This document shows, one piece after another, positions 1 through 8,338 of a stretch of 64,000 bases of DNA. The first letter of the stretch is position 1, and the number at the start of each line of letters is the position of its first letter. The notes beneath the pieces are model-generated. The model searched no databases. It had not been told where the DNA came from and saw only the letters and a program-made list of their open reading frames with translations. The position numbers and the translations under genes were made by a program. Source of the DNA: Rossellomorea sp. SC111 (GTDB taxonomy: Bacteria; Bacillota; Bacilli; Bacillales; Bacillaceae_B); NCBI RefSeq assembly GCF_024733565.1, contig NZ_JANIOC010000009.1, forward strand, positions 108,801 to 172,800, written 5' to 3'.

Positions 1-274
1 GACTCTTCCCTCTTTTGAAGTGAAAGTCGAGGTATCGCCACAGACCTTATCCAGGCTCACCTTCACGGGACGGTTTGCCCGGGTCCTTGAAGTTGGGGAA
101 CGAAAAGGTGCGAATTGGATCCCTGTGACGCTATCTTTCGATACGGAAGAAGAAGCGAAAGGCTATCTAATAGGGTTCGCCGATCAAGTCAACATCATTG
201 AACCGGTTGATCTCAAGCAGAAAGTCCTGGAAATGGCAGAGGCTACGGTTTCATTTTATCAACGAATGGAATAA
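1..274 (+). CDS. WYL-domain transcriptional regulator, C-terminal part (partial)
   Basis: The reading frame is open from the left edge (codons begin at base 2), so only the last 90 or so residues are present. They resemble the C-terminal WCX extension of YafY/YobV-type regulators: an alternating strand region, the segment DTEEEAKGYLIGFADQ, then IIEPVDLKQKVLEMA, which is the usual ligand-side end of these proteins. The family has an N-terminal helix-turn-helix and a WYL domain, both outside the window. A GTG at 20 is internal and not a start. The next gene follows after about 50 bases on the same strand, so the two may be cotranscribed, but nothing shows a functional link. Confidence 0.7.
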   Translation, partial: TLPSFEVKVEVSPQTLSRLTFTGRFARVLEVGERKGANWIPVTLSFDTEEEAKGYLIGFADQVNIIEPVDLKQKVLEMAEATVSFYQRME

Positions 275-327
275 TTCTTCCTTTTCTCCGATATGTTTTA
301 ACAAAACAGTTGTCGAGGAGAATTCCC

Positions 328-1260
328 ATGAAAAATATTCTTTTATTTGCCGATCCGGGTATAGATGATTCTGTGGCCATCATGTATGCCCTCTTGAATC
401 CGGACATTCACGTACTCGGAATCGTATCCAGTTACGGTAATGTCGAAAAGAAACAGGCCACCGATAATATCGCCTACCTTCTGAAACTCGCGGGGAGGAC
501 GGATATTCCAATCATCGGCGGTTCCAACAGTCCATCTTCGGGGAAAATCCCCACATATTATCCCGAGATCCACGGAAAGGAAGGGTTGGGACCGATTCGT
601 CCTCCAGAGAACTTCTCTGGTGAACTCACCAACTTTTCCAAACTCTACACTATCTTAAAAGAAAATGAAGACGTCACAATCGTCGATGTCGGAAGGAACA
701 CATCACTCGCCTCCCTTTACATCCTGGGAGAAGATATTGCCAAGAACGTAAAAGAATTTTATATCATGGGAGGTGCCTTTTTCGTTCCGGGGAACGTCAC
801 CCCGTCAGCGGAAGCAAACTTCTACGGAGATCCGATTGCATCAGAACTCGTAGTCAAGAATCTCAACAATCTTTATATCGCTCCGTTAAATGTCACAAAC
901 AAGGCAATCGTCACCCTCGAACACATCAAAACCATTCAAGAGATGAACGGTAATCCCCTCGTTCATATCTTGGATGACGTTATGTCCTACTATATTGATG
1001 CCTATAAAAAACTCATCCCCGGCATAAACGGCGCCCCCCTCCACGATGTCGTCACCCTCTCCCTGATGGTGAATCCGGAGATGGGAAAAACGATCAGAAG
1101 GGACGTCGAGGTACTGACAACAGGCTACGGGCAAGGCACCTCTATCGCCGATTTCAGGGTGAGCTCGAAACCGGCTGAAAAGAATATCAACATCTATCTG
1201 GAGATCGATTACCAAATGTTCGTGAACGATTTCATAGAGGTCATGACCAGAAAAAGATAG
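328..1260 (+). CDS. Nucleoside hydrolase (IunH family)
   Basis: Cytosolic purine/pyrimidine ribonucleoside N-glycosidase family, which releases base plus ribose in nucleoside salvage. The N-terminus carries the family Ca2+-binding aspartate motif as DPGIDDSVA (residues 9-17), and the C-terminal half has HDVVTLSLMVNPE, matching the conserved second Asp region. Length of 310 aa is normal. The start is set at ATG 328 because GAGGAG lies 8 bases upstream; an in-frame TTG at 310 has no ribosome site. The substrate cannot be told from sequence. A hairpin just after the stop separates it from the convergent gene. Confidence 0.88.
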   Translation: MKNILLFADPGIDDSVAIMYALLNPDIHVLGIVSSYGNVEKKQATDNIAYLLKLAGRTDIPIIGGSNSPSSGKIPTYYPEIHGKEGLGPIRPPENFSGELTNFSKLYTILKENEDVTIVDVGRNTSLASLYILGEDIAKNVKEFYIMGGAFFVPGNVTPSAEANFYGDPIASELVVKNLNNLYIAPLNVTNKAIVTLEHIKTIQEMNGNPLVHILDDVMSYYIDAYKKLIPGINGAPLHDVVTLSLMVNPEMGKTIRRDVEVLTTGYGQGTSIADFRVSSKPAEKNINIYLEIDYQMFVNDFIEVMTRKR

Positions 1261-1278
1261 CTTGTTGAAATAAAGAAA

Positions 1279-1306
1279 GGATAGGCTTGAATACTCCAGC
1301 CTATCC
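1279..1306. terminator. Bidirectional hairpin between convergent genes
   Basis: GGATAGGCT and AGCCTATCC form a perfect 9-bp stem around a 10-base loop between the nucleoside hydrolase and the convergent hydrolase gene. The T tract is weak, so efficiency is uncertain. Confidence 0.55.
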
Positions 1307-1315
1307 CTTCGTATC

Positions 1316-1999
1316 CTATCGACTCTTTTCCCCAATGGCGATTAACTCCTGGAGGAACACATCAATTTCCCCCACCAGCACACCTCCATGTCCTGTACAC
1401 AGTACATCCACATCATATTCCTTCATGATCTTCAGGCCGATCAGGAATTCAGGCAGATCTGCAACTCCGCCACCCTCAAGATACTCGAACCAGGCTTGTC
1501 TCAGGTCATCCCCTTTTGAAACAAGCCCTCCATCTGACAAAGGATCGCCAAAAAAACAAAGAAAATCCCCTGTGAACAGTGTTCTGGTCGGGCGATGAAA
1601 GAAAATGACAGAACCCGGGGAATGATACCCGACCCTTCTGTAGTCGTACTCCCCAATCGTCCCCCTGTCAAGGAGCTCTCCCCTGATGGAATACTCAGCC
1701 GGCAACGTTTCATCGGCATGAATGACCTTCCTTGCCTTCGTAAATAATGCCGCCCCTCCCACATGGTCCTCATGACCATGGGTGACGAGCATGAGCTTTA
1801 CATCGTCTGCCGTTTTCCCGATTTTGTTTAAAGCGTGCTGCAGGAATACCAAGTGACCTTCTTTACACGAATCGACCATAGTCATTCCAGCTTCTTCCTC
1901 GACCAAGTACGCATTCGTATAGGTATTCCACTCAGCATCCCATATCGCCAGCACATATATTTGATTATTTACTTGTTCCAATTGGTACTCCACTTTCAC
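1316..1999 (-). CDS. MBL-fold metallo-hydrolase
   Basis: Metallo-beta-lactamase-fold hydrolase of 227 aa. The zinc signature THGHEDH (HxHxDH) is at about residues 73-79, followed by a downstream His (YHSPGSVIFFH) and Asp (TGDFLC), and a last His near the end (CTGHGG). These give the full binuclear metal site, so an active hydrolase is expected; the substrate (thioester, lactone or phosphoester) is not predictable. It starts at GTG 1999 behind AGGAGGGGGAA. Stands alone between convergent and divergent neighbours. Confidence 0.85.
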   Translation of the reverse strand: MKVEYQLEQVNNQIYVLAIWDAEWNTYTNAYLVEEEAGMTMVDSCKEGHLVFLQHALNKIGKTADDVKLMLVTHGHEDHVGGAALFTKARKVIHADETLPAEYSIRGELLDRGTIGEYDYRRVGYHSPGSVIFFHRPTRTLFTGDFLCFFGDPLSDGGLVSKGDDLRQAWFEYLEGGGVADLPEFLIGLKIMKEYDVDVLCTGHGGVLVGEIDVFLQELIAIGEKSR

Positions 2000-2069
2000 T
2001 TCCCCCTCCTACATTTCACTAGAATCAATTCCACAAACAGGGGGCATTCTCCTTTTCAAGAATTTGAAA

Positions 2070-2303
2070 TTAGTAGATAAAACCTTCAATGGACACCACG
2101 ATCAATAAAAGAGACACAGCAAAAAACAGATAGCTTCGATACGATTTCCGGTTCTTCTGTCGTTCTTCCGCTCCCATCACGATCATCATGATTGCAAAAC
2201 CTGCCATCGTAAAAGGAATGATACTATTATTATTTGAAATTAACCCATAGAGTGATAGTGTCATGACAATAACAGCACTCGTAATCCTAACTTTTTTCAG
2301 CAC
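2070..2303 (-). CDS. Small membrane protein, DUF3953-like
   Basis: A 77-aa protein with a first hydrophobic helix (residues 8-25), a second (30-43), a charged turn with EERQKNRKSYRS, and a third helix to the C-terminus. This layout fits the DUF3953 (B. subtilis YczI-like) family; function unknown. GTG start at 2303 with GAGG 8 bases upstream. A second protein with the same architecture is encoded at 19488-19742, which makes both more credible. Confidence 0.6.
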   Translation of the reverse strand: MLKKVRITSAVIVMTLSLYGLISNNNSIIPFTMAGFAIMMIVMGAEERQKNRKSYRSYLFFAVSLLLIVVSIEGFIY

Positions 2304-2604
2304 GGTAGGTTCCTCATTTCTCCTGTAAATTAGATGATGTAATACCTATAAGAATCGAAATGGTCGCCGCCCATCGTTACTTTCATTCGTTTAATGGGCG
2401 ATAGTACGATTATTTATATTTGATGATTTTGAAAAATATATAGACCTTCATAGGATATTTCCTTTTATTTTCATCATCCTTATTTTACCACACCATTATT
2501 CATGATAACTTATTAGCAGGAAACCATTCATGATTTTATTTATAAAAAATGAAACCAATTTTGAATTAATGAAGTCTTAATAGCGAAGGAAAGGAGGAAA
2601 GGCA
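2304..2604. other. Intergenic region upstream of the ECF sigma gene
   Basis: AT-rich divergent intergenic region. The only features seen are the candidate ECF promoter at 2550-2576 and the ribosome site AAGGAGG at 2591-2597. No further gene or repeat recognised. Confidence 0.5.
2550..2576 (+). promoter_or_regulatory. Candidate ECF-sigma promoter (autoregulation)
   Basis: TGAAAC at 2550-2555, a 17-base spacer, then AGTC at 2573-2576. This resembles the Bacillus ECF consensus TGAAAC-N16/17-CGTC, with one mismatch in the -10. Its place directly before the sigma gene fits the usual self-activation of ECF operons. Inference from motif only. Confidence 0.45.
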
Positions 2605-3165
2605 TTGGAAGAAATGAAAACTAACGAAGGAATCACTAACAATAAAGAGCTAATGCTTGAACATATCATGACCCATTATTCTAAAGATGTGTATCTCCTG
2701 GCATATTCATTTGTAAAAGAGAAAGGATTAGCTGAGGACGTTTCACAGGAAGTCTTCATCAAGTGCTATCGAAATCTCGATTCATTTAGAGGAGACGCAG
2801 AGATAAAATCCTGGATCTACCGAATCACAGTGAATACTGCAAAAGATGCTGTAAAGAAAAAGAGTTTTAAAATCTTAAAATTCCCTAAGGTATTCTTTGA
2901 AAATTTCAAGAAAAGCGAAAGTGCTGAAAAGACCATGTTGAAATACAATCATAATGAACAGATTTTACATATAGTCTTGGATTTACCGATTATTTATAGG
3001 GAAGTCATCATCTTATATTATTTCCAAGATCTAAAGGTGAATGAAATATCCGATGCACTAAACGTAAACATCAACTCTGTGAAGACCCGATTATCACGAG
3101 GCAGATCCATACTTAAAGAGAAAATGGTAAAGAAAGGAGAGATCCCGTTTTGGATAGACAATTAA
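2605..3165 (+). CDS. ECF-type RNA polymerase sigma factor
   Basis: Group 4 (extracytoplasmic function) sigma factor of 186 aa. Region 2 is visible as AEDVSQEVFIKCYRN (-10 recognition helix area, about residues 46-60) through SWIYRITVNTAKD. Region 4 carries the helix-turn-helix as ISDALNVNINSVKTRLSRGR. It would direct RNA polymerase to TGAAAC-type promoters when released by the membrane protein encoded next. Start is TTG 2605, 7 bases after a perfect AAGGAGG; ATG 2614 is too far from it. The stop overlaps the next gene by 16 bases, so the two are translationally coupled. Confidence 0.85.
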   Translation: MEEMKTNEGITNNKELMLEHIMTHYSKDVYLLAYSFVKEKGLAEDVSQEVFIKCYRNLDSFRGDAEIKSWIYRITVNTAKDAVKKKSFKILKFPKVFFENFKKSESAEKTMLKYNHNEQILHIVLDLPIIYREVIILYYFQDLKVNEISDALNVNINSVKTRLSRGRSILKEKMVKKGEIPFWIDN

Positions 3166-4232
3166 AAAAGGTAAAAGCACATTTTGAACATCATTATTAT
3201 GATGATGAAATGACAGATAAACTGAAACACATTGTTATGAAGGAAGTTCATAAAACACCTAAGAAATTCTATAGAAATCATATAACCTATTTTTCAAGTG
3301 TAGCTATTCTGGCAATCGTTGTACTAATCGGGTCTACTTTTCTTTCTCCAACTATGGCTGCCGTCATGTCCAATGTTCCATATTTTGACGAGATTTTCTC
3401 CAGTATGCAAGACTCTGAAGATCAAGAGAAACGGATGGATATTTTTTACGACGATGTGACAAAAAGAGTAAAAGACAAAATGCCCGAAGGAGTTGTCGAT
3501 ACTTCTCTCTTCACTTCTCATTTCTCTAAAAAACCAAACTTCACTCTAATGGTTGACGATAAAAAATGGAAGAAAGAGTATGAGAAGGAATTTGAAGACA
3601 TAGTAAATTCCATGGCGATTAAGAATCATATTGATCATTATAAGACCGAAGTGACTGTTATTGATCCACCTGAAACCATTGTAAGCGAGAAAGAAAAGGA
3701 AAGGATGGAATATTTAAATAAAGTGTACAATACCATAGATACAGTTTTGACGACGAATCATTTTAATAAAAGCCAAGTGGATATAGACCCTCAAACTAAA
3801 ACAGCTACTATCAAAGTAGCGTTCAATAAAACAAATAACACAAAGCATGTAACCGAAAATTTAACTAATAAACTTGAAGAGGCATTCCAAAAAGAAAACA
3901 TTCAGGACCTCGCAATAAAGATTAAGAAAAGAAGCAAGTCGGAAATTTGGGACGAAGAATGGCAGCCGATTTTCACTTCAATCATGGAGGTATCCAGTGA
4001 TAAGTTCACCGAAGTGAATGGGTTCGCTTATTCATTCCACCCAGCACCTTTGGAGATCATTATCAAAACATCACTCCCGAAAAATGAAAAGAATAAGGCA
4101 AAAGAAATTAACGACTATGTTAAACAAATTATTGATGTTAAGAAAAAGGAACTCTCAGTTGAGGATATTCCTTATAAAATCATCATTCGGGATAAAAAGC
4201 ATAAACAGATGTATGAAGAATTATATGAATGA
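3150..4232 (+). CDS. Membrane anti-sigma factor, DUF4030-like
   Basis: A 360-aa protein with a short cytoplasmic N-terminus, one membrane helix (about residues 45-65) and a large, lysine- and glutamate-rich extracytoplasmic part. Its position overlapping the sigma gene, single-pass topology and the post-helix LSPTMAAVMSNVP segment are typical of anti-sigma factors. The outer domain resembles DUF4030, which often accompanies Bacillus ECF sigmas. TTG start at 3150 with AAAGGAG 10 bases upstream. No zinc-binding HxxxCxxC motif is seen, so it is not a ZAS-type anti-sigma. The signal sensed is unknown. Confidence 0.7.
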   Translation: MDRQLKKVKAHFEHHYYDDEMTDKLKHIVMKEVHKTPKKFYRNHITYFSSVAILAIVVLIGSTFLSPTMAAVMSNVPYFDEIFSSMQDSEDQEKRMDIFYDDVTKRVKDKMPEGVVDTSLFTSHFSKKPNFTLMVDDKKWKKEYEKEFEDIVNSMAIKNHIDHYKTEVTVIDPPETIVSEKEKERMEYLNKVYNTIDTVLTTNHFNKSQVDIDPQTKTATIKVAFNKTNNTKHVTENLTNKLEEAFQKENIQDLAIKIKKRSKSEIWDEEWQPIFTSIMEVSSDKFTEVNGFAYSFHPAPLEIIIKTSLPKNEKNKAKEINDYVKQIIDVKKKELSVEDIPYKIIIRDKKHKQMYEELYE

Positions 4233-4238
4233 AGTCTA

Positions 4239-4273
4239 GAAAAAGGTGTTCGCGTTTTGCGAACACCTTTTTT
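4239..4273. terminator. Bidirectional terminator after the sigma operon
   Basis: A-rich arm with GGTGTTCGC, loop GTTTT, then GCGAACACC followed by T residues. A perfect stem with A and T runs on its two sides, so it can stop both the sigma operon and the convergent VOC gene. Confidence 0.9.
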
Positions 4274-4283
4274 AGACAGTCAG

Positions 4284-4679
4284 TTATTTCGCGTCCTTAT
4301 CCGGCTGATGAATCCCGAACACATTGCCTTCCGTGTCTATGTAATACCCCTGCCACGCCATTCCCGGCAATGCGTACTTCGGCATGGCCACCTGGCCGCC
4401 GTGCTCAAGGATAAGCTTCTCGGTTTCATCATAATTCCCGACGCCCATCGTGCAGGAATATCCGTTCATCGGCTGATTCGGTTCAGGTGGAGGACTTTGA
4501 CGCTGCATCAGTGCACCATTGATCCCCATCTCATTCTCATCCCCTGTCACAGCCCCGACATAAGGCATTCCGGCGTATTCGCTCCAGTCCTCGAATTTCC
4601 AGCCGAATACTTCCCCGTAGAACGTCTTGGCCCGTTCCATATCATCCACATGCACTTCGAAATGTACCATTCTTCCCAT
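4284..4679 (-). CDS. VOC family (glyoxalase/bleomycin-resistance fold) protein
   Basis: A 131-aa single-module vicinal-oxygen-chelate protein. The opening MVHFEVHVDDMERAKTFYGEVFGW is the classic first beta-alpha-beta element, and the end carries DTEGNVFGIHQPD, the usual last strand with a possible metal-ligand Glu. It belongs to the small COG3324-like group of VOC proteins; reaction unknown. ATG start with GGGAGG 8 bases upstream. Monocistronic. Confidence 0.8.
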   Translation of the reverse strand: MGRMVHFEVHVDDMERAKTFYGEVFGWKFEDWSEYAGMPYVGAVTGDENEMGINGALMQRQSPPPEPNQPMNGYSCTMGVGNYDETEKLILEHGGQVAMPKYALPGMAWQGYYIDTEGNVFGIHQPDKDAK

Positions 4680-5040
4680 TGTTCATACCTCCCATATACT
4701 GGATTTCATTATAATGATTTCGATATTACGGAGAGAATCCCTTCTTTTATATTTATTAAATGCGGTTCATTCTAGCAGGCTTGCTTTCTGGCACATGACA
4801 TCACAGAAGACTAACAAAAACAAACAGAAATAAATCGGCGAATAAGAAACATTTTATGATCCATCCCCTCTATCCTTACGTTTTCTTCATGATTATCATT
4901 TGTGTGGAAAATCAAAAGTTTCTTTGTCGGTTATGTTACACATCAACATTTCCTCACTTTTTTTCACATTAAATCTATTGAATAAAGGTTAAAGCTTATC
5001 TATTATGAATCTAGCATACATAGAAGAAAGGATGGTTATC
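4680..5040. other. Divergent intergenic region before the ycnK-like operon
   Basis: Holds a SigA promoter at 4978-5006 and, at 4889-4900, the palindrome ATGATTATCATT, which equals the core of a Fur box and lies about 80 bases before the -35. Whether a Fur-family protein binds there is unknown. Nothing else recognised. Confidence 0.45.
4978..5006 (+). promoter_or_regulatory. SigA promoter of the ycnK-like operon
   Basis: TTGAAT (4978-4983), 17-base spacer, TATTAT (5001-5006). Transcription would begin near 5012, which rules out the in-frame ATG at 5005 and supports ATG 5041 as the gene start. Confidence 0.7.
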
Positions 5041-5610
5041 ATGCTGCCGATCGATCGACAAGAACAAATTTTAACCTGGCTTGAAGAAGAGGGAACACTG
5101 CGTGTATCAGACATCAGCACCCGCCTCGAGGTATCGGAAATGACGGTCTACAGGGACCTTAAGCCACTGTTGGAAGCGAACAAAGTCCGCAAGACGTCAA
5201 ATGGCATTTCTACGATGGAATCTGAGGGCATCCCAACTGATTCCTGTGTATATTGCCTGAAGACAACGACCTCAAGAAGAGCTTTACAACTCATAAAGAA
5301 GGATCATTCGATTGAACAAACATGCTGTCCGCACTGTGGATTACTCCGTTATGAAGACATCAAGGAGGATGTGATGCAGATTCTCTGTCGTGACTTCCTG
5401 ACGGACATGACGATCAGTGGAAAAACCGCCACATACCTGATTGATGCGGACCTGAACCTGAACTGCTGTCAGCCACAGGTCATTTCCTTTGAATCGAGGA
5501 AGCAGGCCGAACAATTCCAAACCGGATTCGGAGGTAAAATCTACACGCTTCCACAAGCCATCATGGCGATCTCGAATGACATGCAAGGATCGGGCAGTTG
5601 CCACGACTAG
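5041..5610 (+). CDS. ycnK: YcnK-like copper-responsive regulator (DeoR HTH + NosL-like domain)
   Basis: Of 189 aa, like B. subtilis YcnK. Residues 1-55 form a DeoR-type helix-turn-helix (VSDISTRLEVSEMTVYRDL). The rest resembles NosL, a copper-binding fold: cysteines at 69 and 72 (CVYC), 95, 96 and 99 (CCPHC), 116, 142-143 and 187, then a GGKIYTLPQAIMA end like the NosL tail. In B. subtilis YcnK is a copper-dependent repressor of the ycnKJI copper-uptake operon. Here ycnJ and ycnI are replaced by a PepSY membrane protein and a FixH-like lipoprotein. ATG 5041 follows AAAGGA by 8 bases. Copper response is inferred from the family. Confidence 0.8.
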   Translation: MLPIDRQEQILTWLEEEGTLRVSDISTRLEVSEMTVYRDLKPLLEANKVRKTSNGISTMESEGIPTDSCVYCLKTTTSRRALQLIKKDHSIEQTCCPHCGLLRYEDIKEDVMQILCRDFLTDMTISGKTATYLIDADLNLNCCQPQVISFESRKQAEQFQTGFGGKIYTLPQAIMAISNDMQGSGSCHD

Positions 5611-5627
5611 GAAAAGAGGAAAAAACG

Positions 5628-6959
5628 ATGGACAAAAAATCATATCAAACGATTTGGAGATGGCATTTCTACGCAGGCATCATCATTGCCCCATTTCTAT
5701 TGATCCTCGCTGTGACGGGATCGATTTATCTCTTCAAGCCCCAGATCGAACAGAATCTCTATCAACAGTATTACGAAATTAATCCACAGGGAGAGAAGCT
5801 TCCAGCCACTGAACTCATCGATAATGTGAAAACGCTTCACCCCGATGCACAGATCACAAGCTTCCGCCCAGGGGAGAGTGCCGACCGCTCCAGTGAAATC
5901 GGCATCAGTACAGAAAACGGGTCTGCAACCGTCTTCTTGAATCCTTACACAGGAAAGTCCCTCGGTAAATTGAAGCCCGAGGACCGGATTATGAATAAAG
6001 TCGAAGAAATTCACGGAGAGCTGATGGCGGGTACAATCGGCGACCGCATTGTGGAACTTGTTGCCTGCTGGGCCGTCGTCCTCATTGTCACGGGATTATT
6101 CTTATGGTTCCCGCGTAAGAAGGACAAGCTATCAGGCGTGTTCCTTCCCCGCATCAATAAAGGAAAGAAGATCTTCAGAAGGGATCTCCACGCAGTACCG
6201 GCGTTCTGGGTCACAGCAGGAATGCTGTTCCTGATCATGACAGGTCTTCCCTGGTCCGGATTCTGGGGAACCAACTTTCAGAATCTCATGACCAACGCAG
6301 GAGCCGGCTACCCTCCTTCTATCTGGACAGGGGAAGCTCCTCAGTCCGTCGTGAAAACAAAGGAAATCGCCGACGTCCCCTGGGCTGCTGAGAATTTGGA
6401 CGTTCCCGTATCGGCCCTTGAAGGGTACACGCCATTATCCATGAATGATGTCGTAACGATTGCGAAACGAGAAGGAATTGATCCGAGTTATACCGTCTAC
6501 ATCCCTCAGGATGAAAAAGGCGTCTATACTCTATCCGCCTTCCCGGCTAAAGCACAAAATGAAGTCACGATGCACCTTGATCAGTATACAGGAGCCGTCC
6601 TCGCCGATTACCGATTCGCCAACTACGGGATTGGTGGCAAAATCGTCGCCATGGGGATCACCCTCCATACAGGCACCCAATTCGGCTTCATCAATCAACT
6701 GTTCAGCCTGTTGATCTGCCTTGGCATCATGCTTGTCTCCATCAGCGGATTCTATCTGTGGCTGAAGCGCAAACCGAAAAAAGAAATGGGTGCACCGAAA
6801 TCACCGGGGATCCTGAAGATGAAGTACTTCCTGCTTATCATGATTGCACTAGGTATCTTATTCCCACTCGTCGGGGCTTCCTTGATTGTCATACTGCTTC
6901 TTGACCGGTTATTGATTAAAAAAATCCCTGCTACGAAAAAATTCTTCGGTGCGGCATAA
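5628..6959 (+). CDS. PepSY-associated transmembrane protein
   Basis: Polytopic protein of 443 aa of the PepSY_TM (PiuB-like) family. It opens with the typical WRWHFYAGIIIAPFLLILA helix containing a membrane His, has an outer loop with PepSY-like segments (about residues 45-130), then helices near 140-165, 190-215, 345-370 and 400-430. A second His pair occurs in ITLHTGTQFG. Relatives are linked to siderophore-iron reduction or metal handling. It starts 17 bases after the regulator and lies in one operon with the lipoprotein that follows, suggesting a membrane electron-transfer or metal-handling role under copper control. Confidence 0.8.
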   Translation: MDKKSYQTIWRWHFYAGIIIAPFLLILAVTGSIYLFKPQIEQNLYQQYYEINPQGEKLPATELIDNVKTLHPDAQITSFRPGESADRSSEIGISTENGSATVFLNPYTGKSLGKLKPEDRIMNKVEEIHGELMAGTIGDRIVELVACWAVVLIVTGLFLWFPRKKDKLSGVFLPRINKGKKIFRRDLHAVPAFWVTAGMLFLIMTGLPWSGFWGTNFQNLMTNAGAGYPPSIWTGEAPQSVVKTKEIADVPWAAENLDVPVSALEGYTPLSMNDVVTIAKREGIDPSYTVYIPQDEKGVYTLSAFPAKAQNEVTMHLDQYTGAVLADYRFANYGIGGKIVAMGITLHTGTQFGFINQLFSLLICLGIMLVSISGFYLWLKRKPKKEMGAPKSPGILKMKYFLLIMIALGILFPLVGASLIVILLLDRLLIKKIPATKKFFGAA

Positions 6960-6975
6960 GAAAGGACGATTCGAT

Positions 6976-7443
6976 ATGAAATCAACGATAAAATACTTTA
7001 GTATCCTTTTCCTTTGTATGCTTCTTGGTGCCTGCGCCCCGAAGGAAGATCCGGCAGAATTGTACGAGCAGGAATCTCCCCTCCAGGCTGATATTACGAT
7101 GCCGGACGATTTTTCCGACAGCGGTGACCTGATCAAGATCGAACTCACACAAAATAGCAAAATAGTGGAGGACGCCGACTTTGTTCACGTGGAAATCTGG
7201 AAAGGCGACGGGTCCTTCCATGATGGAATGGAAGAAGCCGAGAATGCTGGAGATGGGATTTACACATTCAATAAGAACCTGAAGGAAGATGGACTCTATT
7301 ACATCAAAGTCCACGCAGGAAACAACGGCTCCACCATTATGCCGACTCTGCCTTTTGCCGTCGGCGAACTATCCAAAGCCGACGTCGAAGCCTTGAATGA
7401 CCACGTTCCCGTGGAGAATGGAGATCACAGTCAGCACCACTAG
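6976..7443 (+). CDS. FixH/YtkA-like lipoprotein
   Basis: A 155-aa exported lipoprotein: signal peptide with lipobox LLGAC (Cys20), then one YtkA/FixH-like immunoglobulin-type domain (residues 38-130) and a His-rich end (NGDHSQHH). The domain family is often found next to copper or cytochrome-oxidase genes. ATG 6976 follows AAAGGA by 9 bases, 16 bases after the PepSY gene. The His-rich tail and the operon partner with a copper-type regulator suggest extracytoplasmic metal binding; this is inference. Confidence 0.78.
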   Translation: MKSTIKYFSILFLCMLLGACAPKEDPAELYEQESPLQADITMPDDFSDSGDLIKIELTQNSKIVEDADFVHVEIWKGDGSFHDGMEEAENAGDGIYTFNKNLKEDGLYYIKVHAGNNGSTIMPTLPFAVGELSKADVEALNDHVPVENGDHSQHH

Positions 7444-7450
7444 CGTTCAA

Positions 7451-7485
7451 AGATCGAAAGCCGATGCCGCTTTCGATCTCTTTTT
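7451..7485 (+). terminator. Terminator of the ycnK-like operon
   Basis: AGATCGAAAGC pairs perfectly with GCTTTCGATCT across a 7-base loop, followed by C and five T. Confidence 0.9.
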
Positions 7486-7508
7486 GGCAGAATAAAAGAT
7501 GTCTAGTT

Positions 7509-7517
7509 TGCTATAAT
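7509..7517 (+). promoter_or_regulatory. Extended -10 promoter element
   Basis: TGCTATAAT is a perfect extended -10 (TGnTATAAT) about 25 bases before the next gene start; no good -35 is seen. Confidence 0.45.
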
Positions 7518-7543
7518 GGTCTTAAAAAGGGGATGTTGACTCT

Positions 7544-8305
7544 ATGATTATCCGGGAAACCGAGGATTCCTTCTTCATGATCAAACAACACGACCACGCC
7601 TATGTATCCGGCGAAACGATCAAACATGTCAATCGCAATCTATTAAAATCCGATCCGCTTTTCGATGACTTCGTCTACGCATCCCATCAGCACGACCGGA
7701 GCTGGATCGGCCTTGATGACACGCCGATCTGGAACGACGGGAAGCAGATTCCCTTCACCTTCTCAGACTATCCCCTTCTGCCGAAACTTGCATTCTACAA
7801 AAGCGGGCTGGATGAAATCGAGGAGACTAACCTCTATTCAGCACTTCTATGCAGCCTTCATTTCTGCTCTTTCTTTGCCAAATCGAAGGATCCGGACTGC
7901 CTGCAATTTTTACAGGATGAAGCATCAAGGCAGAAGAACATCCGAAAGCAGCTGCCGAAGCTTGACGAAGAACTGCTTATCCAGCACTTTCAGCTCCTTC
8001 AATTGTCCGATAATCTCTCCCTCTATTTTTGCCTGAATGAACCGGGTGTGGATAAAGAGAGCGAGCATCCGTGGTTCAGGGATGGTTTCAAGAACACGGA
8101 GAGCTTTCACCCCGGGAATCAAAAGCTTCTGGCCAGGTGGGTGAATGAGCATGAGGTGACGTTTGATGCCTTTCCATTTGAAACGGATTTTCATGTGACC
8201 CTGCCTTATAAAAAAGTGGCCAAGGCGACGATCCGGAATCTGGGGATTGCGGAAGCGTATAGGGAAAGTGAACTAGAGGAACATACTATTTTAATACGAA
8301 AGTAA
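7544..8305 (+). CDS. DUF3891 family protein
   Basis: A 253-aa soluble protein of the DUF3891 family, recognised from its start (IIRETEDSFFMIKQHDHA), the ASHQHDRSWIGLDDTP segment and the LYSALLCSLHFCSFF helix. The repeated His/Asp pairs (QHDHA, HQHD, SLHF) look like possible metal ligands, but no reaction is known. A terminator precedes it and its own promoter element is present, so it is a single-gene unit. Confidence 0.8.
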   Translation: MIIRETEDSFFMIKQHDHAYVSGETIKHVNRNLLKSDPLFDDFVYASHQHDRSWIGLDDTPIWNDGKQIPFTFSDYPLLPKLAFYKSGLDEIEETNLYSALLCSLHFCSFFAKSKDPDCLQFLQDEASRQKNIRKQLPKLDEELLIQHFQLLQLSDNLSLYFCLNEPGVDKESEHPWFRDGFKNTESFHPGNQKLLARWVNEHEVTFDAFPFETDFHVTLPYKKVAKATIRNLGIAEAYRESELEEHTILIRK

Positions 8306-8306
8306 A

Positions 8307-8330
8307 GAAGACCCTTAGATGAGGGTCTTC
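8307..8330. terminator. Hairpin between convergent genes
   Basis: GAAGACCCT and AGGGTCTTC form a perfect stem between the DUF3891 gene and the convergent MFS gene; modest T content on both sides. Confidence 0.65.
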
Positions 8331-8338
8331 CTTCATTT

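Noticed and set aside
4257..4833. Plus-strand frames across the VOC gene
   Set aside because: Shadows of the VOC gene, starting inside the sigma-operon terminator.
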